Part shown: positions 9,667-18,409 of the stretch, in pieces
Layout of the letters: each line of letters starts with the position of its first letter
How positions within the stretch are numbered: the first letter of the stretch is position 1
Origin: Mycolicibacter senuensis
GTDB taxonomy: Bacteria > Actinomycetota > Actinomycetes > Mycobacteriales > Mycobacteriaceae
Length of the DNA stretch: 64,000 nt
NCBI RefSeq assembly: GCF_002101885.1
Contig: NZ_LQPS01000014.1
Span: 16,168 to 80,167 of the forward strand
Direction: 5' to 3'
Made by a program: the position numbers and the translations under genes
The notes under the pieces: model-generated
What the model saw: only the letters and a program-made list of their open reading frames with translations
Databases searched by the model: none
What the model was told of the DNA's origin: nothing

Positions 9667-10098
9667 TCACTTCACGGTGGGGTTATGCCTTTCTGCTGGT
9701 CGCAGCGGTACGATTTTGTCACTTTGGGCCCGACTCCATCGCAGTTCGCGGTTCTCAAGCGCCAAGACCTGGATGATGCGTTCGAGCCCGTGGATAGTCA
9801 CTGTAAGTGCGCTGACGTCGGCGGTAAGTGCTCTCACGCGTGCCTGGGCGTCGGCGGTCTCCCGGCGCAGCATCAGCAGGATCGGCGGCTCAGTGTTGGT
9901 GTTGGCAATCCGGGCGCGGAATTCGTCCTGGAGATCGGTGTGCCGGTGAGTGAGGAGCCATCGCTTGACGCGGGACTCCTCGGCGAGTGACTTCACGGTG
10001 AGTTTGCCGTCGGAGTGCAGTGGTTTGCCGGCGATGAGTCGGTCCATCGCATCGCGGATCGCACGGCGCACTTCCTCGTCATTCTGGCCAGTCATCAC
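9667..10098 (-). CDS. TnpC-like small coiled-coil transposition accessory protein (DUF6262-like)
   Basis: A 143-residue protein with an N-terminal HTH-like helical part ('LTVKSLAEESRVKRWLLTHR') and a long coiled coil from about 75 to 125 ('RRETADAQARVRALTADV'). Size, coiled coil and position immediately after the third recombinase match TnpC of Tn554 and the actinobacterial DUF6262 proteins. In Tn554, TnpC helps set integration efficiency and orientation. Its start overlaps the preceding recombinase stop by 4 bp, so it belongs to the recombinase operon. Confidence 0.65.
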   Translation of the reverse strand: MMTGQNDEEVRRAIRDAMDRLIAGKPLHSDGKLTVKSLAEESRVKRWLLTHRHTDLQDEFRARIANTNTEPPILLMLRRETADAQARVRALTADVSALTVTIHGLERIIQVLALENRELRWSRAQSDKIVPLRPAERHNPTVK

Positions 10099-12236
10099 GG
10101 CGTCCCGCTGCTTCGATGCGCGTCGACAATGGCCTGGAGCGCGTTGACGCGTTGTTGGAGCCGGCGCCGCAAGGGTATCGGTGTCGTGGGGGAGGCAATC
10201 TCGGCTTCGTGCCGCGCGATGGCGTCTTCAACCTGGGCGATGTTCTCGTCGGTTCGGGCAATGTTGCCGCATCCGGGTTGGCAGTGTGAGACGTCGGGGG
10301 ATCGCAGTTCGTTCGCGGCGGTCTGCCTATCGGGGTGGCAGAGGGCCTTGGACTGGTCGTAGCAGCAGGTAACGAACTGTTGCGGGTTGTCGTAGATGCG
10401 CAGTTGCGGGTTGGCGCGTAGGGCGGCTGCCTGCTTGTTGCTCATGTAGCGGCCGCGGAATTGCCGGTCGAACAGGTGGATGGCCTGGGTGTATCGGTCG
10501 GCGGCCGGGCCGCTGACCTGCTCACCGTTTTCGAGGCGCTGGTGTGCGTCTTCGAGGTAGTCGGCACGGGCGAGGGCTTCTTCCATCGGGAAGACGTCTC
10601 GCAGCCCGCTGGTGACCCGTGATCCGTAACCGTCGGTGGTGTAACCACGCAGGTGTCCGTACTGCACGCCGAGGGCCACACGGCCGCCCGGTTTGCGGTA
10701 GATGAACCAGGCCAAGGTTCGCCTGAACCGCTTGACGGTCACGGCTTCGTCGGGATCAGCGGGGACCACCTCATGCGTGCGTCCGAGTCTCAGGGCGGCG
10801 CGGTTGCTCCAGTCGATCAAGTCCTGGATGCGGTCGCGGACCATGCGGGCGTGCACGGCCTTTCCTGCGTTGACCCCGCAGGGCCACAGCGCGAAGGCGT
10901 CGATCGGAAACAGAAGTTGGGAGGTCGGGTTCAGTGCTTCCATCACCGTGATGGCTTTCGCCACGGGTGCGATGGCCAGCCAGGGTTGTTCTCGCTCGAC
11001 GCCGGCGGGTATCGCGTTGCCTGACTTATCAAGTGCGCCTTTGAAGGTTCTGCCGTAGATGCGGTAGTGGAGCTGCCCGGTCGCGGGATCGGTGTGGGTT
11101 CGGCAGCAGCCGCGCTCCAATGCACGGCATTCCTCCCCGCGCATGCCGGTCAGGTAGGCGACGATGACGAACGCGGCGGTGGCTAGGTGGCGGCAGAGCT
11201 CCTCGACCTCGTAGAAGTTGATGGCGGGGGTCCAGGCCTTCCCGCCGACGGAGCCCGTGATCGGCATTGGCAAGTCCGCGTCATCGCTGGCACTCAGGCC
11301 GGCTATCGGCCAGCGCGGATACATCACCTGTGTCTGTTCGGGAGACAGGCCCAGCTGCCAACCGATAAATCCTTTTGCCAGCAAGCGCATGTGCGGCCGA
11401 TTGGGGGCCACCCACCCGGGCACTGTCTGCGACTCCTGACGGGACTGCTGGACGTACGCGCGAAACCGTTGATAGGGCGTGAGTGCCAGGAGGCTCCGCG
11501 GGACATCGCGCGGTGTCGCTTTGAGTGCCTTCGCGGAAAGGATGTCGTCGCTGAAGTCGGTGACGAAGCGCATCGCCCATACCAGTAGGCCGGCCATCGT
11601 CTGCGGATGGATGGGGGTCGTCTTGTTCTCACTGGTCCAGTTCCCGGGGCCAAGCACCGATGCCCTGCCCGTGTGGCTGTTCTCCCAGGGTGGTTGTGCG
11701 AGGCGATCGGCTTCGGGGAGATACGGGGCGTAGAGCCAGGAGCGGGTCACAGCGAAGAGCGCATTCCCCACGTTCTCGCGTGAGCCGTGGTGTCGTTTGA
11801 GGTGATCCGCATATTCGTCGTAGGTAGCATCGGTGACCGCGCTGAACTCGTGAATGTCCTTGTCCGCCAGCCAGGTCATCCACTGCCGAAGGAAACGCGC
11901 GAAGATGCACACCGTTGCCGGGGCGAGTTGGCTGCGCGCCGCAGAGGAGCGTTCCAGATCCTCGACCGGTGTCGGCTTGTTGATGCTCGCCCAGATCAAT
12001 CGCTTGGCCGTGGCGACATAGGGCGCGGGAAAGGTGTCGAAGACGATGCTCAACGTGCCCGACACGGTCTGCTTCTGCACCAATGGTGTGAGATCCCAGC
12101 GGTTGTCGCCCACCGTGGAGAGGTTTCCTCGTCGTGCTTCAGGCACGCGCTCGATGTCGGCGATGACCGGTTCGGAGTCGTCAAGTTCGAGCTGGAAAGG
12201 CTGCTGTGGCCACGGGTTGGCTGCGGCGGTGCTCAT
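10095..12236 (-). CDS. Tyrosine recombinase, third of trio (TnpB-like)
   Basis: A 713-residue site-specific recombinase. The catalytic core shows TGMRGEE (363-369, first Arg at 366), VKRFRRTLAW (501-510), QYGH (525-528) and the likely nucleophile Tyr537 in TTDGYGSR. The N-terminal 340 residues would include the arm/core-binding domain. The C-terminal region has clustered cysteines ('CCYDQSKALCH', then 'HCQPGCGN') suggesting a zinc-binding module. It overlaps the second recombinase by 4 bp and TnpC by 4 bp. The length exceeds a typical phage integrase (about 350-400) and fits the large TnpB class of Tn554-type elements. Confidence 0.85.
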   Translation of the reverse strand: MSTAAANPWPQQPFQLELDDSEPVIADIERVPEARRGNLSTVGDNRWDLTPLVQKQTVSGTLSIVFDTFPAPYVATAKRLIWASINKPTPVEDLERSSAARSQLAPATVCIFARFLRQWMTWLADKDIHEFSAVTDATYDEYADHLKRHHGSRENVGNALFAVTRSWLYAPYLPEADRLAQPPWENSHTGRASVLGPGNWTSENKTTPIHPQTMAGLLVWAMRFVTDFSDDILSAKALKATPRDVPRSLLALTPYQRFRAYVQQSRQESQTVPGWVAPNRPHMRLLAKGFIGWQLGLSPEQTQVMYPRWPIAGLSASDDADLPMPITGSVGGKAWTPAINFYEVEELCRHLATAAFVIVAYLTGMRGEECRALERGCCRTHTDPATGQLHYRIYGRTFKGALDKSGNAIPAGVEREQPWLAIAPVAKAITVMEALNPTSQLLFPIDAFALWPCGVNAGKAVHARMVRDRIQDLIDWSNRAALRLGRTHEVVPADPDEAVTVKRFRRTLAWFIYRKPGGRVALGVQYGHLRGYTTDGYGSRVTSGLRDVFPMEEALARADYLEDAHQRLENGEQVSGPAADRYTQAIHLFDRQFRGRYMSNKQAAALRANPQLRIYDNPQQFVTCCYDQSKALCHPDRQTAANELRSPDVSHCQPGCGNIARTDENIAQVEDAIARHEAEIASPTTPIPLRRRLQQRVNALQAIVDAHRSSGTP

Positions 12237-14053
12237 GCGTCGAGATTCCTTCCGAGGAGCGCGGAGACGATGTCGCGGTCAGCGTCGGTGACATGGTGAC
12301 GCGCATCGCCGATCTCGGCCTGCGTTGCGTTCTGATCGAGAATCGCTTGCAGTCGGGCGTAGTGATCCCGGTAGTCCGTTTCCCACCGGGCCGGGGCAAC
12401 GAGGGTGGCGACATTGTCGAGGGCGTCCAGCAGCGTGACCAGGCGCGGCAGGTGGTCGGGGGTGATGACGGCGTTCGTGCAGGTGAAACAGGCGAAGAAC
12501 GACGCTGGGCATGGCTCACCGGCGGTGGCGGCAAACGGGCTGTTCAAGAAGTCGGTGCACGCGGTGGTGGCGGTGTCGAGACTGCCGGCGAGCAGCAGCT
12601 TGAGCGTCGACACCGGGATGTCGAGCAGTGTCGCGGCGGTTTCGGGGTCTCTGTGGGCGCCGGCCACTTCGGCGGCAGTCAGCGAGCGGATCGTGACCGT
12701 GGCTTTGGCGTGGGCGACGGCATCAGCCTGCCCGTCGATGATGGTGTCGACAGCCTCATCTGCAGTGGCCGGGTCCGGGCTTCGGTAGGTGTCTTCGCTG
12801 ACGGATTCGCTGTTCTGCCGGGCCTGTTGGTTCAACACCTGTTCGGAGAGCCGCAGCCGTCGCAGACTCACCCGCAACGGTGTCCCGTCGTCCGCCAGCA
12901 GCCCGGCGTCCGCCATGTAGTGATCACCGATGCCCGCAGTCAACCATTCCTGCCGGAATGGGCCGACTCCGGTGAAGTTCTTGTGTCGGTGGGCGATAAG
13001 TAGCTTCTCCGACGGGGTTCCGAGTTCGGCGAGCGTCGCGCGGCATGGCTCGGTCAAGCGGACCGCGTTCTCCCACAGCTTTCCGGCCTCACCCGCGAGA
13101 ATCTCGGCGCTGTACCGCTTGGTCCCTCTTCTCGGTTTATCGGTATTGACGGTGTACACGGCGTCTTCACTGGCACCGTCGGATGCCCGAAACGAGGCCA
13201 CGGTGAGGTTGTCCAGGACCGAGAGGTTGAACCCCCGCTCGCATACGAGAAGGACCATCAAGCAATAGATTTCCCGTATCGACGGGAACAACGCTTGCGC
13301 CGGGTTCGACACGCCGGCCAGGTCGAAGCACTCCTTCAGGACCACCCGGTTCGCGAGATACTGCGAGGGAAGCATTCCGTTTCGCGACAGATACTCCAGC
13401 AGCGATCCGGTGCACCACCGCGCCCCGCCGACCTTGAACGTGATTCCGTCGCCGACGGCGCCAGTCTCCTGATATCGGTGCAGCTTCTCTATGTTGGTCC
13501 GGATTCTGCGGAGCGCTTGGCGGACCTCGCCCTTGGCGGCACTACGGATCCGCGCGAACTCGCCGCGATTGTAGGAATCATTCTCGGTCAGACGGTTGCG
13601 AGGCTTCACGGCCTTCGCGCGCATCGCCTTGCGCGTGGTTTCGGGAAGTCGCGGCGACTCCGACAGCACGGTCCGCATGAGATTCACTTGCCCCGGCCAT
13701 CGGGTCTGACTCTCCTTGGCTGCGCGCCACGCCCACCACACCTCGGGACCGAAGTCCGCGATCGAGTGAACGCCCGGGAACCCGCTGCCCAGGTAGGCGA
13801 TGAGCTGTCGCGCGGCACTGACCGCCGCGTCAACAGTCGCCAGCGTGCGCCAACGACCACCCGATTGAGACCCGTTCGCCAACGCGGTGACCAGGTCGTC
13901 GATCAGTTCCGCGGGGCCGTGGACGTCGTCGAACGAGAATGTCCTCGTTCGGCCCGCCTCGTCGGTGAAGCAGAGCTGTCGGAGCTCAGGGTCTACCGGG
14001 GCGGGACGGGCGTATTTGCCGGCGGGCAGTGCCGCTGTTCTACGCGGGGCCAC
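12233..14053 (-). CDS. Tyrosine recombinase-like protein, second of trio, active site partly degenerate
   Basis: A 606-residue integrase-like protein between two better-conserved recombinases. A box-II-like 'VSLRRLRLSEQVLNQQ' and a Tyr in 'SEDTYRSPDP' are present, but the usual LGH histidine block is not evident and the first-Arg region is diverged ('CERGFNLSVLDNL'). A Cys cluster, 'CPASFFACFTCTNAVITPDH', sits near the C-terminus and may bind zinc. In three-recombinase elements one member is often divergent and may act structurally. Its GTG/ATG start is 4 bp from the end of the first recombinase, and its own end overlaps the third by 4 bp, so the trio is one operon. Confidence 0.75.
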   Translation of the reverse strand: MAPRRTAALPAGKYARPAPVDPELRQLCFTDEAGRTRTFSFDDVHGPAELIDDLVTALANGSQSGGRWRTLATVDAAVSAARQLIAYLGSGFPGVHSIADFGPEVWWAWRAAKESQTRWPGQVNLMRTVLSESPRLPETTRKAMRAKAVKPRNRLTENDSYNRGEFARIRSAAKGEVRQALRRIRTNIEKLHRYQETGAVGDGITFKVGGARWCTGSLLEYLSRNGMLPSQYLANRVVLKECFDLAGVSNPAQALFPSIREIYCLMVLLVCERGFNLSVLDNLTVASFRASDGASEDAVYTVNTDKPRRGTKRYSAEILAGEAGKLWENAVRLTEPCRATLAELGTPSEKLLIAHRHKNFTGVGPFRQEWLTAGIGDHYMADAGLLADDGTPLRVSLRRLRLSEQVLNQQARQNSESVSEDTYRSPDPATADEAVDTIIDGQADAVAHAKATVTIRSLTAAEVAGAHRDPETAATLLDIPVSTLKLLLAGSLDTATTACTDFLNSPFAATAGEPCPASFFACFTCTNAVITPDHLPRLVTLLDALDNVATLVAPARWETDYRDHYARLQAILDQNATQAEIGDARHHVTDADRDIVSALLGRNLDA

Positions 14054-14056
14054 CGC

Positions 14057-15562
14057 TCATTGCTCCTCGGTGTCGATGATTCCGGGGGCCGCCGCTGCGA
14101 TGTGCGTAATGAAGTCGGCGATCGATGCGTCCTCAGCTGCGTCGTCATTGAGGAACAGGTCTACCTGCAGGCCCGACACCGGTTCGAGATAGCAGTCACG
14201 CGTGGTTTCCACGTTCACATGGCCCAGCAATGTCTGAACCAAAACCCAAGGGTCACCGAAGATATGGCGATACTCGCGCCGCTCGGCAGGGGTGATGCCC
14301 ATCTTGCGCTCGTGTGCGTAAATCAACGTGACCAACATCCTCAGGGCGAACGAGTGGCGCAGCATATGCGGGTGACAATGGATGTCTACCCCAAGGGTCC
14401 GACACCGATCGTTGGTCGTGGAGAAAATCGCCTCCCAGGTGCGGTACGGCAGCGGCAGGCCGGCCTCAGACAGCCAGACCATCCATGGTTCAAGCCCGCG
14501 CTCAGTGGTGACGTAGAAGTCGAGCCGATCCTTGGAGTCGAGACTATCCAGCGGTACGGCCCCTTTCCTGCCGTCCCGTTTGGTGAAGTGCACGCGACGG
14601 TGATGGTCCACCGTGTCGACGAGCTTGATGTCGGCCAGCGCGTCGTAACGCCCTTCAGATCGGGCGCGGCGAACGGCCGCAGCCCGCGTTGAAATGACGT
14701 AGTTGTCAATGTGTTTCAGCGCCGCGGCGCTGATCCAGAAATCACGGCCGCGACCCTTCGCCACGGCTTGACCGACTCGGGCCTTGGCGTAACGCACTTG
14801 GCTGTCAACGCTGGGGATTTCTCCCAGGACCAGTGTTCCGGCTTCACGCAGTCGTAGCCCGCTCGACCACAGCGCTTCAGCGAACGCCAGGTTGCGGCCG
14901 TCATTGCGTCCTCGCCAATTCGTATCCCGTCGCCCGTCGAGGCGGTAGCCACCGAGGCCGACGTCACGCCAGCGCCTGTACGCGCGGGGCGTCAGCCACT
15001 TGAGCTGGACCGAACGAACAGCACCCGGTTGCAACCGCGTGGAATCCGAATCCCCATTCGAGCCGGCCTTGTGCCGGACGACAGGAGAAACGGCCACGTT
15101 GCCGCGCCACTGCTGCCAGCCGTAGAACTTCTTGATCGCCGCCAGATCTCGTGAAAACGTGGCAGCACCAACACGATCCGGGTTCTGCTGGTCGCGTCGA
15201 CGCCAGAACTCATAGTCGGCAAGATGCTCGAACGTCGCCGTTCTCCAGTCGACGCCTTGAACGGAAAGGAAGGAGAGAAACAGCTGGATGTCCGGGGCGT
15301 AGGACTCCTGCGAGCCCGCCGCCAACGATTGGAACGCCGCCGACCGGAAGAACTCCAGGACCTCCACGTCCGGCCGGCCATCGGGCATAAGGACAAACGG
15401 CTGACCGGGACGAATTCCGAGCGCAGCCTCGCGCTCTGCTAGGTCCGGGAAGTCGGCAAGGATGTCGGACCTAGCGGTGTACGGCCGGTTAGGCCGCCGC
15501 GCCCAACACAACCTCCAGCGGAAGTCGTCGTCGTGTTGTTCCACAGCAACAGAACCTGCCAC
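14057..15562 (-). CDS. Tyrosine recombinase, first of trio (TnpA-like)
   Basis: A 501-residue integrase with a full catalytic set: Arg in SGLRLREAG (234-242), HxxRH (399-403, 'HPHMLRHSFALRM'), LLGH (445-448) and Tyr458 in RDCYLEP. It should cut and rejoin DNA at the element ends through a 3'-phosphotyrosine intermediate. The start taken is GTG 15562; no good ribosome site precedes it. It lies only 20 bp from the boundary with the interrupted hsdM gene, in the same orientation, so its transcription may come from the hsdM promoter. Confidence 0.88.
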   Translation of the reverse strand: MAGSVAVEQHDDDFRWRLCWARRPNRPYTARSDILADFPDLAEREAALGIRPGQPFVLMPDGRPDVEVLEFFRSAAFQSLAAGSQESYAPDIQLFLSFLSVQGVDWRTATFEHLADYEFWRRRDQQNPDRVGAATFSRDLAAIKKFYGWQQWRGNVAVSPVVRHKAGSNGDSDSTRLQPGAVRSVQLKWLTPRAYRRWRDVGLGGYRLDGRRDTNWRGRNDGRNLAFAEALWSSGLRLREAGTLVLGEIPSVDSQVRYAKARVGQAVAKGRGRDFWISAAALKHIDNYVISTRAAAVRRARSEGRYDALADIKLVDTVDHHRRVHFTKRDGRKGAVPLDSLDSKDRLDFYVTTERGLEPWMVWLSEAGLPLPYRTWEAIFSTTNDRCRTLGVDIHCHPHMLRHSFALRMLVTLIYAHERKMGITPAERREYRHIFGDPWVLVQTLLGHVNVETTRDCYLEPVSGLQVDLFLNDDAAEDASIADFITHIAAAAPGIIDTEEQ

Positions 15563-15567
15563 AACAC
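15533..15567. repeat. Inverted repeat at the element's terminal region
   Basis: GTGTTGT (15533-15539) and ACAACAC (15561-15567) form a perfect 7-bp inverted repeat with a 21-bp spacer, 15 bp inside the hsdM junction. Core-type inverted arms with this spacing are typical binding sites for a pair of tyrosine recombinase protomers. The repeat overlaps the start of the first recombinase gene. The role is inferred. Confidence 0.45.
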
Positions 15568-15581
15568 ACCGACATTTTACG

Positions 15582-16454
15582 GAACGGCGGATTGGACATG
15601 CAGAAGTCGAAGGTCCGGTCGAAGAACAGGTCGTCGGCCAGGGTGTCTCCGAGCTTGATGTTGCCGGCGTCCTGTCCCTTGGCGATCATGTCGGACTTGC
15701 AGATCGCGTAGGACTGGTCGTTGATCTCCTGCCCGTACAGCCGCAACCGCGCATCCTGGTTTCGTTCCAGTAGCCGCTCCTCCGCGACGGAGAGCATGCC
15801 ACCAGTGCCGGCCGTCGGGTCGTAAATGGTGCGGACGGTGCCCGGTTCGAGCAGGGCGGCGCTCTCCTCGGCGAACAGCAGGTCCACCATCAGCCGGATC
15901 GCATCGCGCGGGGTGTAGTGCTCGCCGGCCTCCTCGTTGGAGGCCTCCGCGAACTTGTAGATCAGGTGCTCGAAAAGGTCGCCCATCTCGGCGTTGGACA
16001 CCACGTCCGGGTGCAGGTCCACCTCCGCGAACTGCGACGTAACCAGGTACAGGCGGTTCTTCTCGTCGAGGGTCGCGAGCTCGTTCTCGAACTTGAACCG
16101 CTCGAAGACGTCGATGTTCGCCGAGAACCCGGTGATGTAGTCCATCAGGTTCGCCCGCAGGCCCTCCGGGTCCTCCAGCAGGGTCTTGAAGTCGAAGGCG
16201 CTGGTGTTATAGAGGGCCATGCCGGTCTTGCGCTTCACCTGCACGTCCAGGGCTCCACCGGCGTACTTCTCCGCAAGCGCACGCACTTCGTCACGGGTGG
16301 GTCTAAGGACGCAGTCCAGGCGCCGCAGGATCGTGAACGGGAGGATCACGCCGCCATACTGGTGCGGCTTGTACACGCCGCGGAGCTGGTCTGCGATGCC
16401 CCACACGAAGTTTCCCAGCTTGCTCAAATCCGAACTCCCACGATGGTCTTGCAT
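15582..16454 (-). pseudogene. hsdM: Type I restriction-modification methylase HsdM, truncated after motif IV
   Basis: Residues 1-291 are a good HsdM N-terminal half: the helical N-domain ('WGIADQLRGVYKPHQYGGVI'), GEHYTPRDAI before the catalytic domain, motif I DPTAGTGGML, and motif IV SNPPF. Intact HsdM proteins continue with GVDWK-type sequence to about 500 residues. Here the codons after NPPF read 30 unrelated, Cys-rich residues to a stop at 15489, which belong to the inserted element. No hsdS or hsdR is in the window. The enzyme should be inactive because part of the catalytic domain and the C-terminal HsdS-contact region are lost. The ATG at 16454 looks genuine. Confidence 0.9.
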
Positions 16455-16588
16455 CCACGCCTGTCACAGGAACTTTAACTACAGCGAGCTCGGCTCGCGG
16501 CTGGTCGGCAAGGTCGCTCGATCCCGACCAGCGAAGTGCGGTACGCGACCCAGACCGGCGGCAGCGCCCCAACCAGACCCTCGTGCGT

Positions 16589-17200
16589 CTAGAGCGGCGG
16601 TGTCGAAGGGCCGGTCCGAAGCTCCGACGCGTCCGGATACGACTGACTGATGTCGCCAGGCAATACGGCAAGAAGTTCAAGGTACTGCCGACCGCTGTCG
16701 GTGACGTCGAAGATCTCGCCGACGGCTGTTATGTCCATGGACGTGTGGCCACTCCCGACCGACCCCCGAAGCTCGGCCTTCGCGGCGATCATGCCCATTC
16801 GCCTGAGCGAATCCACGTATTGGAGAGTTGCGCGGTTGTCATTGGTGTCGATCCTTACGACGTCACCGCTCGCAAGCCGTTGCAGAAGCTCGCGTTCAGG
16901 TTTGGCTAGAAACCTGGCGAGCAGGAACCGCAGTGCTTGGATGTCCTCGGCTTGCCGCTCTTGTTCTGCCTCAACCTTTTGGAGGTACTTGACAGAACCG
17001 CCGCCAGGAAAGTCAATGCTCTCGAATACGGTTCGTAGCCAGGGCAGGAACCCGACGACAATCAGCGTGATCGTCCAGCCGTCAACCTTCGCCTCGGGGT
17101 CGATTACGTGCCAAAGAAGGAACCCAGCGGCGGTTACTGACAGGGCAAGCGACGGAATTACGTACGCTTTCGGCCAATCCCCCTTTGCCATGGATTCCAT
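16589..17200 (-). CDS. Two-helix membrane protein with coiled coil, function unknown
   Basis: A 203-residue protein not assigned to a family. Two hydrophobic helices are seen (about 12-32 and 42-60), followed by a charged coiled-coil segment ('KYLQKVEAEQERQAEDIQAL'). A soluble C-terminal domain has a winged-helix-like pattern ('RLASGDVVRID', 'LRRMGMIAAKAELRG', 'FDVTDSGRQYLELL'). It sits upstream of hsdM on the same strand with a 134-bp gap and after the DUF3883 gene with a 223-bp gap. Membrane-anchored sensor-like proteins of this size are common in defence islands, but no role can be stated. Confidence 0.6.
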   Translation of the reverse strand: MESMAKGDWPKAYVIPSLALSVTAAGFLLWHVIDPEAKVDGWTITLIVVGFLPWLRTVFESIDFPGGGSVKYLQKVEAEQERQAEDIQALRFLLARFLAKPERELLQRLASGDVVRIDTNDNRATLQYVDSLRRMGMIAAKAELRGSVGSGHTSMDITAVGEIFDVTDSGRQYLELLAVLPGDISQSYPDASELRTGPSTPPL

Positions 17201-17423
17201 GGTATCCGCTCGCTAGACGCACGGGCCGCTGAGCCGAGTCGAATTTGCATGGCTCCCATGGTCAGTCTTTGTATGCGGCGCTGAGCGCAGACGACAGCGC
17301 GTTCATCGACAGGAATTGCAAAAGGGTTTAGGTAGGCCGCGCGCATCAGCGGCGACTACCGGCGCATCTTGGCCGTCCGGTCTGCCTTGGGTACGCAGCA
17401 CGATGCCGTTCAAGGTGTTCGCG
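17201..17423. other. Non-coding gap, possibly degraded coding remnant
   Basis: A 223-bp stretch between the membrane protein and the DUF3883 gene. No credible complete gene, terminator or operator was found. On the minus strand a short open stretch just left of the DUF3883 gene reads like coding sequence without a start, so it may be the debris of a deleted gene. Confidence 0.3.
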
Positions 17424-18359
17424 TCACCGGCCGCCTGAGTACCGGCCGCGGAACTGGACAGGGTGAAGCTCAAAGTGCTCTGCGGTGACCGGGCCGTCGT
17501 GCTCGATCAATTCCGCGGTGCCCGAATCGAGGTCCATCGAGTGATAAATCCAGATCGAGTAGCACTCGGAGTTTGTGTGCGAGTACGCCACCTCGCCGGC
17601 ACTGATGAAGAAGCCGGGTTCGAGAGAGCACGTTCCCTTGACTTCGATGAAGTGGGTAGCCCCGATTGGGCACCGGATCGCGATGTCGAACCCGGGATTG
17701 TTATGGGGCATCCTCTCGACCGCGGCTTCCGGCCACCGGCGAGTGGCGTTCTCGATGGCGAGCTTCATCGCCAAATCGTCGACACGCTGCGTATGTGCGG
17801 CGTCGGCGTACCCCGGTGCATCCGGACGCGTCTCATCGCTTGCCACGGGGGGTTCCGGCGCGGCAACGGCGACCATTTCGTAGTCCCCTGTGGGGACCGG
17901 CGGTCGGCGCGGCGGAGTGGTCGACTTCCCCGGATTGTCGAATCCGTACGAACACCGCAGCGGCTCGGCCCCGGTGGTGAGGCTGAACTTCGTCCGCAAC
18001 CGGTTCAGTCGAGCGTCGACGCGCTGGCGCAGCCCCTCAGTCATCTCGCCCCGGAAGTGTAGTAGCGCCCTCAGCACGGCCTCGTCGTAGGTGGACTGCG
18101 TCTTGGTGGCGGCGAACTCCCCGTTCAGCACGTTGTGTACGCCGCGGCGGCAGTAATTCACTTGGGCGGGCTTCACATTGAGTTCACGAGCGGCTTCCTC
18201 GACGGTCAGCCCGGCCTCCTCGTGGAGGAACGTCGCGCCGTAATGGCAGCGGGCGCGGCGGAGGTAGCTTGCGATTTCGTCGCGGTAGGGATTGGCGGTG
18301 TCAGGCACGCGCGTAAGCGTCGCACAAGGCACCGACGGGCTGGCGGGACCAGGGACCAC
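17424..18359 (-). CDS. HTH-DUF3883 (PD-(D/E)XK-like) protein
   Basis: A 311-residue protein. The N-terminal third contains a helix-turn-helix ('GLTVEEAARELNVKPAQVNY'). A proline-rich linker follows (about 140-175). The C-terminal domain is DUF3883-like with a nuclease-type core: NNPGFDI ... HFIEVKGT, i.e. an Asp followed by ExK, preceded by helices ('DLAMKLAIENATRRWP'). DUF3883 domains are found in restriction-type nucleases and large defence proteins. Start taken at GTG 18359; GTG 18308 is an alternative and neither has a clear ribosome site. It is divergent from the two UDG-fold genes across a 50-bp gap, so a shared control region is likely. Confidence 0.75.
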   Translation of the reverse strand: MVPGPASPSVPCATLTRVPDTANPYRDEIASYLRRARCHYGATFLHEEAGLTVEEAARELNVKPAQVNYCRRGVHNVLNGEFAATKTQSTYDEAVLRALLHFRGEMTEGLRQRVDARLNRLRTKFSLTTGAEPLRCSYGFDNPGKSTTPPRRPPVPTGDYEMVAVAAPEPPVASDETRPDAPGYADAAHTQRVDDLAMKLAIENATRRWPEAAVERMPHNNPGFDIAIRCPIGATHFIEVKGTCSLEPGFFISAGEVAYSHTNSECYSIWIYHSMDLDSGTAELIEHDGPVTAEHFELHPVQFRGRYSGGR

Positions 18360-18409
18360 TTGTCACGATTCCCCGTTATCGTGTCGGACCCCGGTGAGAC
18401 GATCGCACG

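Larger units (their letters stand above)
1..15581 (-). mobile_element. Tn554-like (three-recombinase) element, partial, with defence-type cargo
   Basis: Three adjacent tyrosine recombinases and a small coiled-coil protein (15562-9667) match the layout of Tn554-family transposons (TnpA, TnpB, TnpC) and of recombinase-in-trio elements. The right edge is visible: an hsdM reading frame runs intact to its NPPF codons and becomes unrelated sequence at 15581/15582. The first recombinase starts only 20 bp inside the element. All genes from 15562 down to 48 are on the minus strand, so the helicase, methyltransferase, ImmA and TIGR04141 genes look like cargo. The missing 3' part of hsdM does not reappear before position 1. 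The left end is therefore inferred to lie outside the window; a secondary deletion cannot be excluded. Confidence 0.6.

Noticed and set aside
13295..14692. A 465-codon plus-strand open frame across two recombinase genes
   Set aside because: It lies opposite clear tyrosine recombinase catalytic motifs and shows no domain of its own.
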